64,000 nucleotides of DNA from Bordetella parapertussis (GTDB taxonomy: Bacteria > Pseudomonadota > Gammaproteobacteria > Burkholderiales > Burkholderiaceae_A), in contig CAMAZF010000011.1 in the NCBI GenBank assembly GCA_945862985.1, positions 1 to 64,000 of the forward strand. Reading direction: 5' to 3'. A program made the translations under genes and the position numbers. Below the pieces are notes generated by a model, which ran no database searches, was not told the DNA's origin, and saw only the letters and a list, made by a program, of their open reading frames with translations. This document shows positions 9,782 through 18,796 of the stretch, one piece after another. The first letter of the stretch is position 1; every line of letters starts with the position of its first letter.

Positions 9782-11235
9782 CCGAAGGCCCCGCCAATCC
9801 GCCGGGCAGCCCGTCTGGCGGGGCTTCCCCATCGGGTGCCGTGGTCGAACAGACTGTTCTGCTGTATGCGCCCGGCAAGAAAATCTATGCCAGGGCGACG
9901 CAAGGTCGCTTTAATAGCTGGCGCTGGATCTTTGTTTTCCTGACTCAAGCGGTCTACTACCTTACCCCTTGGATTCAATGGAAGGGTCGCCAGGCGGTTC
10001 TCTTTGACCTCGAGGCCCGACGCTTCTATATCTTTGACCTGGTGCTGGTCCCCCAGGACTTCATCTACCTGACCGGCCTTTTGCTGATCTCCGCCCTCGG
10101 CCTCTTTTTGTTCACAGCCATTGCGGGGCGACTCTTCTGCGGCTATGCCTGTCCCCAGACGGTCTACACCGAGATCTTTATGCAGGTCGAGCGCTGGATT
10201 GAAGGTGACCGCCACGTCCGCATGCGGCGTGACCGAGAGAAGTCTTGGTCTGCTCGTCTGCCCTTGAAGCTCGGGAAATGGACCGTGTGGGCACTCATCG
10301 CACTCTGGACCGGGTTTACCTTTGGTGGCTACTTCACACCGATTGATCAGCTTGGACTCGGAGTACTCGCAGGCACACTCGGCTTCTGGCAGAGCTTCTG
10401 GATCCTCTTCTACGCGTTCTTTACCCTCATGCAGGCTGGCTTTATGCGAGAGCAGGTTTGCAAGTACATGTGCCCATACGCACGCTTTCAGAGTGCCATG
10501 TTCGACCGGGACACCCTGATCGTCAGCTACGACCAAGAGCGAGGAGAACCACGCGGCAAGAGAGCCAAAAACGTGGACCCGAAGTCTGTCGGTAAGGGCG
10601 ATTGCATTGACTGCGGCGTCTGCGTGGAGGTCTGTCCCACCGGGATCGACATCCGTGATGGGCTTCAGTATGAGTGCATTGGGTGCGGCCTCTGCGCAGA
10701 TGCCTGCAACACGATCATGGATCGGATGGGCACACCCCGCGGTCTGGTTCGTTACGCCACCCTCAATGCACTGGAGCACCGACTCACGGAGAAAGAGGTT
10801 CGACAGCACTTCTTCCGCCCCCGAGTCCTCATTTACGGCACGATTCTCTTGACCGTGACCGTGGCCATTCTGACCTCCCTGGCCATGCGCACCCCACTGA
10901 AAGTGAACGTCATTCGAGACCGAGGCGCTCTCGCACGCGAGGTAGAAGGTCAATATATTGAGAACACCTACCGCCTACAGATCAACAACACCAGTGACCG
11001 AGCGCATCGATTTGTGATCGTGCCTCACGGAATCAATCACCTCAAGGCAGATGGAGACACGTCAGTGACCGTCGAGGCTGGCGCCGTCAATACAGCGATT
11101 GTGAGCGTGCAGCTCCCACTGGCCGATGCAGATGCAATGGCGAAGGGCTCACACAAGATTGAGATTGAAGTGCGTTCCGAGGATGATCGAGCGCTCGCTG
11201 TGACGGAGAAGGCCGCCTTCTTCCTTCCACGCTGA
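9778..11235 (+). CDS. ccoG: Cytochrome c oxidase accessory protein CcoG (RdxA/FixG)
   Basis: Membrane iron-sulphur protein required for cbb3 oxidase biogenesis; in studied species it acts in copper reduction for the oxidase. The 485-residue protein has several transmembrane helices, the membrane-proximal CGYACPQTVYTE and CKYMCPYARFQ motifs, and a ferredoxin domain with CIDCGVCVEVCP and CIGCGLCADAC for two 4Fe-4S clusters. The C-terminal 130 residues form the Ig-like FixG domain. Start and stop overlap ccoP and ccoH, so it is part of the same operon. Confidence 0.96.
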   Translation: MTEGPANPPGSPSGGASPSGAVVEQTVLLYAPGKKIYARATQGRFNSWRWIFVFLTQAVYYLTPWIQWKGRQAVLFDLEARRFYIFDLVLVPQDFIYLTGLLLISALGLFLFTAIAGRLFCGYACPQTVYTEIFMQVERWIEGDRHVRMRRDREKSWSARLPLKLGKWTVWALIALWTGFTFGGYFTPIDQLGLGVLAGTLGFWQSFWILFYAFFTLMQAGFMREQVCKYMCPYARFQSAMFDRDTLIVSYDQERGEPRGKRAKNVDPKSVGKGDCIDCGVCVEVCPTGIDIRDGLQYECIGCGLCADACNTIMDRMGTPRGLVRYATLNALEHRLTEKEVRQHFFRPRVLIYGTILLTVTVAILTSLAMRTPLKVNVIRDRGALAREVEGQYIENTYRLQINNTSDRAHRFVIVPHGINHLKADGDTSVTVEAGAVNTAIVSVQLPLADADAMAKGSHKIEIEVRSEDDRALAVTEKAAFFLPR

Positions 11236-11756
11236 TGAAACCGCCCTCCATGCCTCCAAGCTCCTCAGGGCACACCACAGCCCCCCGTCATTGGTCCCGT
11301 GAGCCCTGGCCCTGGATCATTCTGGGCATGCTGAGCACCGTCGTGGTTGCGAGCTTCATCACGCTCATGATCGCCATGGACACCTCCGACAGCCTGGTTG
11401 CCGATGACTACACCAAGCACGGAAAGGCGATTAATCAGCGACTTGAAAAGGACGAGGCCGCTCATCGCCTTGGAGTGGTCCTCACGCCCACGGTCACGCC
11501 TCAGGGAGATGGGCTGGTGCGCATTGAGGCTGCACTCCGCATCGCAGATCCATCAGCCACACAGCCGGAGTCTTTGAGGCTCAGCCTCTCTCACCCCACG
11601 ATCAACAAGCTCGACACTCAGCTCACGCTTGCGCGCCTGCCCTCTGGTGCCTACTTCGTTGTGGTCGCTCCCCCAAAGCCTGGACTTTGGCACGCGTCTT
11701 TTGAGAGCCCAGACGGCACTTGGAGGGTACGAACCAGACTTGAAATTTCGCCATAG
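11235..11756 (+). CDS. ccoH: FixH/CcoH family cbb3 oxidase assembly protein
   Basis: A 173-residue protein with one transmembrane helix near residues 25-48 (WPWIILGMLSTVVVASFITL) and a periplasmic domain. The segment DSLVADDYTKHGKAINQRLEKD after the helix is the FixH family hallmark. CcoH acts late in cbb3 assembly with the CcoI copper pump. The start shares a base with the ccoG stop (TGATG). A gap of 35 bases with a good ribosome-binding site separates it from the next gene. Confidence 0.9.
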   Translation: MKPPSMPPSSSGHTTAPRHWSREPWPWIILGMLSTVVVASFITLMIAMDTSDSLVADDYTKHGKAINQRLEKDEAAHRLGVVLTPTVTPQGDGLVRIEAALRIADPSATQPESLRLSLSHPTINKLDTQLTLARLPSGAYFVVVAPPKPGLWHASFESPDGTWRVRTRLEISP

Positions 11757-11791
11757 ACTGCCTTATAAACATGAAAACAAAGGAGACATCC

Positions 11792-12118
11792 ATGGCCACC
11801 GAGATCCCCATTCAAGAAGGCGTGCGAGACCCGCGTTTAACCCCATGCATGGCACGTGCAGCCATGAGCATTGCTTGGCCCTCTTTCCTCGCGGCTACCG
11901 CTCTCACGGGTTTGTTCTTCTCGTCCGTCGATCCCAACGAGCTCGTGATTTTTGGTGTTCCCCTCGACTTGGGACGGCGTGAGGCCTATGGGCTGGGATT
12001 CATGATTTTCTGGGGGTTTGCGGCACTGGCAAGCTCCATGACTTACCTGCTGGCTCGCCCCCCCAAATCAGAGCCCCAACCCTACGTGCCCTACTCCGCC
12101 TCTAAACCGAGAGCCTGA
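11792..12118 (+). CDS. Small two-helix membrane protein at the end of the cco operon
   Basis: I do not recognise this 108-residue protein. Residues 20-45 (ARAAMSIAWPSFLAATALTG) and about 65-88 (GLGFMIFWGFAALASSM) look like two membrane helices, followed by a proline-rich tail. I chose ATG 11792 because AAGGAGA lies 7 bases before it; an ATG 21 bases upstream lacks such a site. It follows ccoH in the same direction with no terminator between them, so a link to cbb3 oxidase is inferred. The last 28 bases overlap the 3' end of ntrC on the other strand, and I see no terminator between the converging genes. Confidence 0.75.
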   Translation: MATEIPIQEGVRDPRLTPCMARAAMSIAWPSFLAATALTGLFFSSVDPNELVIFGVPLDLGRREAYGLGFMIFWGFAALASSMTYLLARPPKSEPQPYVPYSASKPRA

Positions 12119-13575
12119 ATCTTGCGCGTGATGGTGTTGCGGCCCACCTGCAGCACCTGAGCGGCCTCGAGACGGCGTCCGCGGGTGAGCTTGAGGGCCG
12201 TCCCGTAGACCGCAGTTTCAAAAAGCCGCTCCCAATGGGCCATTTCTGCCTCGGAGGCATGGCTCGGGTCTCTCTGAGCACGCTGAATCGCCTCTGCCAC
12301 CGCCTGGACCAGGGGCTCAATCCAGAGTTCATCCCCTCGAGTACCAGAGACAACAGCTGCGGTCTGCTCTGGCGCTAAAGCAGATGGACTTGGCGCAGTC
12401 TGGGGACGCTCATGTGCACGATCTCGGAACTCCAGAGGTAAATCGTCGATCTCCACCCGTGGGCTCGGGGCCATGACCGTCAGCCAATGGCAGAGGTTTT
12501 CCAGCTGACGTACGTTTCCTGGAAACGGGTGCGCACGGAGTGCATCCATGGCGGCTGGCGAGAGCCTCCGGACTTCACTGCCCAGCTGGCGCGCAGAGCG
12601 ATCCAGAAAATGCCTGGCGAGATCGGGGATGTCTTCAGCTCGCTCACGCAGAGGCGGCAAACGCAGCCGAATGACATTGAGGCGATGGAAGAGGTCCTCT
12701 CGAAACTTTCCATCCGCCACCCGCCGCTCAAGGTCTTGATGAGTCGCCGCAATTACGCGCACGTTGGCCTTGAGTGGCTGATGCCCTCCGACCCGGTAAT
12801 ACTGCCCGTCAGACAGGATGCGCAAGAGACGCGTCTGTAGATCGAGCGGCATGTCCCCAATCTCGTCCAGAAACAATGTGCCACCCTCTGCCTGCTCAAA
12901 GCGCCCCCTTCGCTGCGCCTGAGCACCCGTGAAGGCACCCCGTTCATGGCCAAAGAGTTCAGACTCGAGCAAGTCCTTCGGAATGGCAGCCGTATTCAGA
13001 GCAACGAAGGCACGATCGGCTCGAGGACTGTGTCGATGGAGCGCCTGCGCAACCACCTCCTTTCCAGTGCCTGACTCACCCGTGATCAAGACGGTGGCAG
13101 TGGATTGAGAAAGACGCCCAATCGCGCGAAACACGTCCTGCATTGCGGGGGCCTGACCCAACATCTCGAGCACTGCAGTGGTCTTCGGCGCATCCCCTCC
13201 GGCGAGGTTCTGTCCACGCTGACAGGCCTTCAAGATCAGTGCAGTGGCATCATCTACATCGAAGGGTTTCGGAAGGTACTCATAGGCTCCGCCTTGGAAG
13301 GCCGAGACCGCGCTGTCCAGGTCAGAGAAGCCCGTCATGATGATGACCGGCAGCTCAGGCAGTCGCGCCTTCACCTGCTCGAGCAGCTCCAGGCCCGTGT
13401 CTCCAGGCATACGAATGTCCGAGACCAGCACCTGGGGCACATCCTCGGCCTGCAGGGCCTTCATAACATCCTGGGCATTCTCAAAGAGCCTGCAAGGCAG
13501 CTCGGCGCGACGAAGTGCTCGCTCTAACACCCATCGAATCGATGCATCGTCGTCGACGATCCAGACTGGCTTCAT
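12091..13575 (-). CDS. ntrC: Nitrogen regulation response regulator NtrC (GlnG)
   Basis: Sigma-54-dependent activator that switches on glnA and other nitrogen genes when phosphorylated by NtrB. The 494-residue protein has a receiver domain with acidic pocket VDDD and phosphoacceptor Asp53 (SDIRMPG), a AAA+ domain with Walker A GESGTGKE and the sigma-54 contact loop GAFTGA, and a C-terminal Fis-type helix-turn-helix ([18 protein letters not shown]). It overlaps ntrB by 4 bases. Its probable targets in this window are the sites at 16271-16307 before glnA. Confidence 0.96.
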   Translation of the reverse strand: MKPVWIVDDDASIRWVLERALRRAELPCRLFENAQDVMKALQAEDVPQVLVSDIRMPGDTGLELLEQVKARLPELPVIIMTGFSDLDSAVSAFQGGAYEYLPKPFDVDDATALILKACQRGQNLAGGDAPKTTAVLEMLGQAPAMQDVFRAIGRLSQSTATVLITGESGTGKEVVAQALHRHSPRADRAFVALNTAAIPKDLLESELFGHERGAFTGAQAQRRGRFEQAEGGTLFLDEIGDMPLDLQTRLLRILSDGQYYRVGGHQPLKANVRVIAATHQDLERRVADGKFREDLFHRLNVIRLRLPPLRERAEDIPDLARHFLDRSARQLGSEVRRLSPAAMDALRAHPFPGNVRQLENLCHWLTVMAPSPRVEIDDLPLEFRDRAHERPQTAPSPSALAPEQTAAVVSGTRGDELWIEPLVQAVAEAIQRAQRDPSHASEAEMAHWERLFETAVYGTALKLTRGRRLEAAQVLQVGRNTITRKIQALGLEAE

Positions 13576-14651
13576 AGTGATTTGGCTCCCTCAGTCGCAA
13601 GCGGTAAAACAATCTCAAACACGGATCCGGCGGTCGTACTGCTGCAACTGATCGCACCTCCATGCTGATGCACAACCGTCTGAGCAATAGTCAAGCCAAG
13701 CCCGTGGCCTTGCGGATGCCCAGACACCAAAGGATCGAAAATCTCCTCGCGAATGGCCTCGGGAATGCCTGGGCCATTGTCGGAAATCGACAAGGCAATC
13801 GCGAGTCGATGCCGACGTCGGTGCAGCGTGACCTGGCGCGCTGCACGCGTTCGAAGCACAATTCTCCCCACCTCAGTGCGCTGGCTGCTCGAGGCCTCGA
13901 GTGCCTGTGCAGCATTTCGCACGATATTGAGCACCATCTGAATCAGTTGCTCCAGATCGCCCTCGATCTCGGGAAGGCTCGTATCGTAATCTCGGCGTAC
14001 CTCAAGCTCCTGAGAAAACTCTGCCAGGACCAGTCGACGCACGCGCTCCAGCACCTCGTGAATGTTGACGGGATGGCGATTCTGACTCCGACGCACAGGG
14101 GCCAGCATGCGGTCGACCAGAGACTGCAGCCGATCGGATTCTTTGATGATGACCTGTGTGTATTCACGCAGGCCCGCACTGGGGAGCTCAGCGTCTAGCA
14201 GCTGGGCCGCTCCGCGAATCCCGCCAAGCGGGTTCTTCACTTCATGTCCCAGATTCCTGAGCAGTGATTGGTTCCGCTGAAGCATCTCTGCCTGTCGCTC
14301 CTCACGGTCGATTCGGTGAAAGGCATCTGGGTCACGAAGCTCGACGGAGGCCATCAGGCCCCGCTCTGCGATGGTGTGAATGGTGGTATCTAGCAAAACC
14401 GTGCCGCGCAGCCCACCACGCCATGGAAGATGCTGCCGAAAGATACTGTGCTCCCCAGACCACGCTCCAGCGAAGGCCTGCTCTGCGCTCGCTGCATCCG
14501 CGATGAGACCCTCAATATCCGCCCCCGTGAGCTGTACCTCAGAGAGTCCGAGCAGAGACTGCGCGGGTGAGTTTGCGTATGCAACCTGACCACGGCTGTC
14601 AACCAGCATGACAGCGGTGCTCAGGAGATCGAAGAGACTGTAGTCAGCCAT
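13572..14651 (-). CDS. ntrB: Nitrogen regulation sensor histidine kinase NtrB (GlnL)
   Basis: Cytosolic two-component kinase that phosphorylates or dephosphorylates NtrC under PII control. The 359-residue protein has an N-terminal PAS domain (residues 1-110), a dimerisation domain with phosphoacceptor His136 in LGHEVKNPLGG, and an ATPase domain with an N box near residue 245 (NIVRNAAQALE), the G1 motif SDNGPGIP and the G2 motif GHGLGLTIA. No membrane helices are present, as usual for NtrB. It lies directly downstream of glnA, past a terminator, so some expression probably comes from read-through. Confidence 0.95.
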   Translation of the reverse strand: MADYSLFDLLSTAVMLVDSRGQVAYANSPAQSLLGLSEVQLTGADIEGLIADAASAEQAFAGAWSGEHSIFRQHLPWRGGLRGTVLLDTTIHTIAERGLMASVELRDPDAFHRIDREERQAEMLQRNQSLLRNLGHEVKNPLGGIRGAAQLLDAELPSAGLREYTQVIIKESDRLQSLVDRMLAPVRRSQNRHPVNIHEVLERVRRLVLAEFSQELEVRRDYDTSLPEIEGDLEQLIQMVLNIVRNAAQALEASSSQRTEVGRIVLRTRAARQVTLHRRRHRLAIALSISDNGPGIPEAIREEIFDPLVSGHPQGHGLGLTIAQTVVHQHGGAISCSSTTAGSVFEIVLPLATEGAKSL

Positions 14652-14656
14652 GGGCT

Positions 14657-14685
14657 AAAAAAAAGGGGGCGACGCGCGCCCCCTT
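14657..14685 (-). terminator. Intrinsic terminator after glnA
   Basis: Read on the minus strand this is an 8-bp perfect stem (AAGGGGGC paired with GCCCCCTT) with a 7-base loop, then a run of eight T residues counted with the stem tail. It lies 22 bases after the glnA stop and before the ntrB start. It should end most glnA transcripts and reduce ntrBC expression relative to glnA. Confidence 0.92.
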
Positions 14686-14706
14686 CTCTCATGCCTCATC
14701 GAGCGC

Positions 14707-16119
14707 TTAGGCCGAGTAGTACATATCAAACTCAACAGGGTGCGTCGTCATGCGGAAACGCGTGACTTCATCCATCTTGAGGTTGATATACGCATCGATC
14801 ATGGCGTCGCTGAACACGCCACCACGGGTGAGGAACTCACGATCGTGGTCGAGACACTCCAACGCCTGATCCAGAGAGGAGCAAACGGTGGGGATCTTTT
14901 TGTCTTCCTCGGGAGGCAGATCGTAGAGGTTCTTGTCGGCGGCATCTCCCGGATGAATCTTGTTCATCACGCCATCCAGACCAGCCATCATGAGCGCTGA
15001 GAATGCGAGATATGGGTTGGCCGTGGGATCGGGGAAACGAACTTCAATGCGGCGACCCTTGGGACTGGCCACGTAAGGGATGCGAATCGAAGCAGAACGG
15101 TTACGGGCAGAGTAGGCCAGTTTCACCGGAGCCTCAAAGCCAGGAACCAGGCGCTTATAGCTGTTGGTGCCTGGGTTGGTGATGGCGTTCAACGCACGAG
15201 CGTGCTTGATGATGCCGCCGATGTAGTGCAGGGCAAACTCAGAGAGCCCAGCGTAGCCATTGCCCGCAAACAGATTCTCGCCGTTCTTCCAGATGGACTG
15301 GTGGACGTGCATGCCGGAGCCGTTGTCGCCCACGACGGGTTTGGGCATGAAAGTAGCCGTCTTCCCATAGCTGGCCGAAACGTTGTGCACCACATACTTC
15401 AGGATCTGCGTCCAGTCTGCACGCTGAACCAGCGAAGAGAACCTGGTGCCAATTTCGCACTGACCGGCACCAGCAACCTCGTGGTGATGGACTTCAACGG
15501 GCACGCCCATCTGCTCCAGGATGAGACACATCTCGGAGCGGATGTCTTGGAAGGAATCGACGGGAGGAACCGGGAAATAGCCGCCCTTCACCGCGGGACG
15601 ATGCGCGAGGTTGCCGCCTTCGTAATCAATGCCGGTGGACCAGCTGGCCTCCTCAGACTTGATCTTGACGCCACAGCCTGCCATGTCAACGTTCCAGGTG
15701 ACGCCATCGAAAATAAAGAACTCTGGTTCTGGACCAAAGTAGGCGACATCGCCAATTCCAGATGATTTCAGAAAGGCTTCAGCGCGCTTGGCGATGGAGC
15801 GGGGATCAAGATCGTATCCCTTGCCATCAGAGGGCTCCACCACGTCGCAAGTGATGTTCAGAGTGGACTCTTCGCGGAAAGGGTCCATCACGGCGGTCCC
15901 TGCATCGGGCATCAGCAGCATGTCTGAGGCCTCGATGCCTTTCCAACCCGCAATAGATGAGCCGTCAAAGGCGTGACCAGACTCAAACTTGTCCTCGTCG
16001 ACCTGGTGGGCAGGAACAGAGACGTGCTGCTCTTTGCCGCGCGTGTCGGTGAAACGGAAATCCACGAACTTGACCTCGTGGTCGGAAATCATTTTCAAAA
16101 CATCTTTGGCGCTGGCCAT
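14707..16119 (-). CDS. glnA: Glutamine synthetase type I
   Basis: Assimilates ammonia by converting glutamate to glutamine with ATP; a cytosolic dodecamer. The 470-residue protein has normal GSI length, the N-terminal beta-grasp region, the catalytic block with GSGMHVHQS, and the adenylylation site Tyr in [10 protein letters not shown] near residue 400, so its activity is probably controlled by GlnE. The ribosome-binding site AGGAGAA lies about 6 bases before the ATG. A sigma-54-type promoter and NtrC sites upstream match nitrogen-controlled expression, and ntrB and ntrC follow on the same strand. Confidence 0.98.
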   Translation of the reverse strand: MASAKDVLKMISDHEVKFVDFRFTDTRGKEQHVSVPAHQVDEDKFESGHAFDGSSIAGWKGIEASDMLLMPDAGTAVMDPFREESTLNITCDVVEPSDGKGYDLDPRSIAKRAEAFLKSSGIGDVAYFGPEPEFFIFDGVTWNVDMAGCGVKIKSEEASWSTGIDYEGGNLAHRPAVKGGYFPVPPVDSFQDIRSEMCLILEQMGVPVEVHHHEVAGAGQCEIGTRFSSLVQRADWTQILKYVVHNVSASYGKTATFMPKPVVGDNGSGMHVHQSIWKNGENLFAGNGYAGLSEFALHYIGGIIKHARALNAITNPGTNSYKRLVPGFEAPVKLAYSARNRSASIRIPYVASPKGRRIEVRFPDPTANPYLAFSALMMAGLDGVMNKIHPGDAADKNLYDLPPEEDKKIPTVCSSLDQALECLDHDREFLTRGGVFSDAMIDAYINLKMDEVTRFRMTTHPVEFDMYYSA

Positions 16120-16181
16120 TGAGAGCTTCTCCTGGTGTTCTAAAAGGTCTAAGAAAAACGTCTGAGTTCGGGAGGATACTG

Positions 16182-16197
16182 TGCAGATTCTGTGCCA
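16182..16197 (-). promoter_or_regulatory. Sigma-54 promoter of glnA
   Basis: The minus-strand sequence TGGCACAGAATCTGCA fits the sigma-54 consensus TGGCAC-N5-TTGCW: the invariant GG and GC doublets are present with correct 10-base spacing, and only the first T of TTGCA is replaced by C. Predicted transcription starts near 16171, giving a leader of about 52 bases before the glnA ATG at 16119. Together with the NtrC-like sites about 110-130 bases upstream this is a classical Ntr promoter. Confidence 0.85.
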
Positions 16198-16254
16198 GCG
16201 TCCAAGCGGGCGATTTTTTGAAGCCCCCTGACGGGAGACCCCGCGGACGCACCA

Positions 16255-17442
16255 TTATTGTGCCACTATCTGCACCAATTTGGATTTTTTTGGTTTATTT
16301 TGGTGCATAAACAGCAGCTGGAGATCACTCAACAGATCGAGCCCTCGCCCCGTGGGTCGCCAACGAGGCGAGCGCTTCTCCATGAGCCCGAGGCTCTGAG
16401 CCTGAGACACCCCCGCGAAGAGATCCTCCAAGGGGCGACCCGTCTGCTCCACATAACGCACGGGCTCAATGCCGTCGACCAGCCTGAGTGCATTCATCAT
16501 GAACTCAAAGGCGAGGTCTTCCTCCCGAATCCACTCCGTCCGCCGATGCCCTCCGTCCCCCAACTGAACGGCCTCCATGTATTGCGAGGGGGCGCGAAGA
16601 CACCACTGGCGCATGGTCCCCCGCTCCGGCAGACGCAGTTTGCTGTGGGCCCCGGCTCCAATGCCCAAGTAATCACCAAACGTCCAGTAATTCAGGTTAT
16701 GGGCACATCGCTCACCTGGTCTTGCGTAGGCAGAGACCTCGTATCGATGTAGCCCCGCACGCTGAATGCGAGCGATCAATGCATCCTGCATATCGCCAAT
16801 GAGGTCGTCGTGAGGAAGCACCGGGGGATGTCGCGCGAACTCGGTATTGGGCTCCACGGTGAGCTGATAGAGCGAGAGATGTCCAACACCAGCCGCCAGG
16901 GCTCGGTCCACATCCTGGAGTGCCTGCTCCAAAGTCTGACCCGGGAGCCCATACATCAGGTCAATATTCACGCGATCAAAAACCGCGCGAGCCGCCAACG
17001 CCGCATCCCACGCCTGCTCAGGATTGTGAATACGACCGATGCGCGCCAGATGCTCAGCCGAAAAGGTCTGCACCCCAAGAGAGAGGCGCGTGATGCCAGC
17101 CTCCCTCAGCGCATGAAACTGTCCATCCTGCGCCGCGCCCGGATTCGCCTCAAGGGTGATTTCGCAGCCCGGTGACACTCGAATACGGGCACGAATATCT
17201 GAGAGCAATCTCGCAATGCCCTCAGGAGAGATCAGGTTAGGTGTGCCCCCGCCAAAGAAGATGGTCTCGACCGAGCGCCCCCACACCGTGGGGAGTGCCT
17301 GCTCAAGATCGAGCACGAGGGCATCGAGATAGGCCCGCTCCGGAAGCTGCCCATCCACCCCAATGCCGTGAGAATTAAAGTCGCAATAGGGACACTTGCG
17401 CACGCACCACGGCATGTGCACATAGAGCCCAATTCCACTCAT
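16255..17442 (-). CDS. hemW: HemW, radical SAM haem chaperone (HemN-like)
   Basis: Radical SAM protein related to oxygen-independent coproporphyrinogen oxidase. HemW proteins bind haem and deliver it to respiratory enzymes rather than oxidising coproporphyrinogen. The 395-residue protein begins near [25 protein letters not shown], with the SAM cluster motif CVRKCPYC; the short N-terminus before this motif is typical of HemW, not HemN. The motif FFGGGTPNL follows. It overlaps rdgB by 4 bases. Its last 20 codons include a basic stretch (NKPKKSK) and the sites assigned to glnA control. Confidence 0.9.
   Translation of the reverse strand: MSGIGLYVHMPWCVRKCPYCDFNSHGIGVDGQLPERAYLDALVLDLEQALPTVWGRSVETIFFGGGTPNLISPEGIARLLSDIRARIRVSPGCEITLEANPGAAQDGQFHALREAGITRLSLGVQTFSAEHLARIGRIHNPEQAWDAALAARAVFDRVNIDLMYGLPGQTLEQALQDVDRALAAGVGHLSLYQLTVEPNTEFARHPPVLPHDDLIGDMQDALIARIQRAGLHRYEVSAYARPGERCAHNLNYWTFGDYLGIGAGAHSKLRLPERGTMRQWCLRAPSQYMEAVQLGDGGHRRTEWIREEDLAFEFMMNALRLVDGIEPVRYVEQTGRPLEDLFAGVSQAQSLGLMEKRSPRWRPTGRGLDLLSDLQLLFMHQNKPKKSKLVQIVAQ
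16271..16307 (-). promoter_or_regulatory. Paired NtrC-like enhancer sites within the 3' end of hemW
   Basis: TGCACCA at 16271-16277 and TGGTGCA at 16301-16307 are perfect half-sites of the NtrC consensus TGCACYA-N3-TRGTGCA. Each can anchor a 17-bp site (16271-16287 and 16291-16307) whose other half is weak. Their centres are about 108 and 128 bases upstream of the predicted glnA start, where NtrC enhancers usually lie. Both are inside the last codons of hemW. Confidence 0.65.
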
Positions 17443-18011
17443 GCGTGAGACCAGCTCGCAAGCATGGCACGGGCAGCCTGCCCGCGGTGACTGAGCGCAT
17501 TCTTCTGTTCAACACTCATCTGGGCTGCGGTGCATCCGCGCTCAGCGTCGAAGAAGACGGGGTCATAACCGAACCCACTCTCACCCTGAGCGACCAGACT
17601 GATCTGTCCATGCCAACGGCCTTGCGCAATCAGAGGCAGTGGATCATCGGGGGATCGAATGGCCACCAACACACAGATGAAGGAGGCCGACCGGAGCCCC
17701 TCCGGAACCTCCCGCATCTGTTCGAGAAGCCACCGCCAGTCGTGATCGGATGTCCTCACCCCTGGCCGACCAGCGAGTGCATCCACCATCAATCCAGAAT
17801 CGTCGGCCAACGCGGGAAGGCCAGTGATCAAGCTGGCGTGCCGCGCCTTGGCAAGGGCGTTCTCGACGAAACCAAGAAAAGGCTCCTCACAAGACTCAAC
17901 CCCAAAGGCAGACTGAGGCTGAATATCCAGCTCCAACGGAGCCAACAGACGCGACAGCTCTCGCGCCTTGCCTGAGCTGCTGGTCGCCAACACCCAGGGA
18001 CGCGGGCTCAT
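17439..18011 (-). CDS. rdgB: RdgB/HAM1-family nucleotide pyrophosphatase, missing a conserved segment
   Basis: Homologue of the house-cleaning enzyme that hydrolyses dITP, XTP and similar non-canonical nucleotides. The 190-residue protein keeps the Lys of the N-terminal motif ([12 protein letters not shown]), [13 protein letters not shown], the acidic [14 protein letters not shown] and SHRGQA. Two features are unusual: the normal TGN before GK reads TSS, and between GRPGV and LLEQM only nine residues (RTSDHDWRW) remain where family members have about 18 including a conserved SARYAG. Homology continues in frame on both sides, so a frameshift is unlikely. It overlaps hemW and rph by 4 bases each. 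Activity may be altered. Confidence 0.85.
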   Translation of the reverse strand: MSPRPWVLATSSSGKARELSRLLAPLELDIQPQSAFGVESCEEPFLGFVENALAKARHASLITGLPALADDSGLMVDALAGRPGVRTSDHDWRWLLEQMREVPEGLRSASFICVLVAIRSPDDPLPLIAQGRWHGQISLVAQGESGFGYDPVFFDAERGCTAAQMSVEQKNALSHRGQAARAMLASWSHA

Positions 18012-18751
18012 TTCTCGAGCCCTGCCTCCAACTGATCCGGGTTCTGCATCAGCATCGCCTGCAGTCCATGGAGTCTTACCAGACCAGCCGTTCCAAGATC
18101 GACTAGCCGGTCAAGCTCATTCCGTGAGAACGGCTTGCCCTCCGCAGTCCCTTGGATTTCGATGAGCCCCCCGCTGGCTGTCATGGCCAGATTCAGGTCT
18201 GTGTCGCAGCCGGAATCCTCCTCATAGTTCAGATCCAGCATGGGCTCACCGGAGACAATCCCGACGGAGACCGCAGCGACCCGATCGAGCATGCAGGCCG
18301 TCAGCCCCGCTGAATGAAGGGCATCAAAGAGGGCTAGGCAGGCGCCCGTGATGCTCGCCGTTCGGGTCCCACCGTCGGCCTGCAGCACATCACAGTCCAG
18401 CGTGATGGTCCGCTCGCCCAGCGCGCCGAGGTCGATCACGGTCCTCAGGCTGCGGCCGATCAGTCGCTGAATCTCGAGGGTTCTTCCCCCCTGTTTCCCA
18501 CGCGCAGCCTCTCGATCACTTCGCGTGTGGGTTGATCGCGGCAGCATGCCGTACTCTGCAGTCACCCAACCCTGCCCCTTCCCCTTCAGAAAGCTCGGAA
18601 CACGCTCCTCAATCGAGGCTGTGCAGAGCACTTGAGTGCGTCCGAAACTCACCAGAACCGACCCTTCGGCATGACAGGTGAATCGTCGCTTGAGGGTGAC
18701 GGGTCGCAGGGCATCAAGGGTCCTTTGGTCGGACCGAATCACGAGGGACAT
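18008..18751 (-). CDS. rph: Ribonuclease PH
   Basis: Phosphorolytic 3'-5' exoribonuclease that trims tRNA precursors; a hexamer. Family features include [19 protein letters not shown] at the N-terminus, [45 protein letters not shown], and the phosphate-binding C-terminal half. About 247 residues are encoded from ATG 18751 ([10 protein letters not shown]), which I prefer because RNase PH normally starts close to this sequence; an ATG six codons earlier (18769) is possible. It overlaps rdgB by 4 bases and is divergent from yicC. Confidence 0.92.
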   Translation of the reverse strand: MSLVIRSDQRTLDALRPVTLKRRFTCHAEGSVLVSFGRTQVLCTASIEERVPSFLKGKGQGWVTAEYGMLPRSTHTRSDREAARGKQGGRTLEIQRLIGRSLRTVIDLGALGERTITLDCDVLQADGGTRTASITGACLALFDALHSAGLTACMLDRVAAVSVGIVSGEPMLDLNYEEDSGCDTDLNLAMTASGGLIEIQGTAEGKPFSRNELDRLVDLGTAGLVRLHGLQAMLMQNPDQLEAGLEK

Positions 18752-18796
18752 GGGGTTCTCCGTTTCCACTGTTTGGGCGCACTACAATACAGCGCT

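Noticed and set aside
9760-10953. Long open frame antisense to ccoG (397 codons)
   Set aside because: Shadow of ccoG; the coding strand has clear ferredoxin motifs and overlapping operon neighbours.
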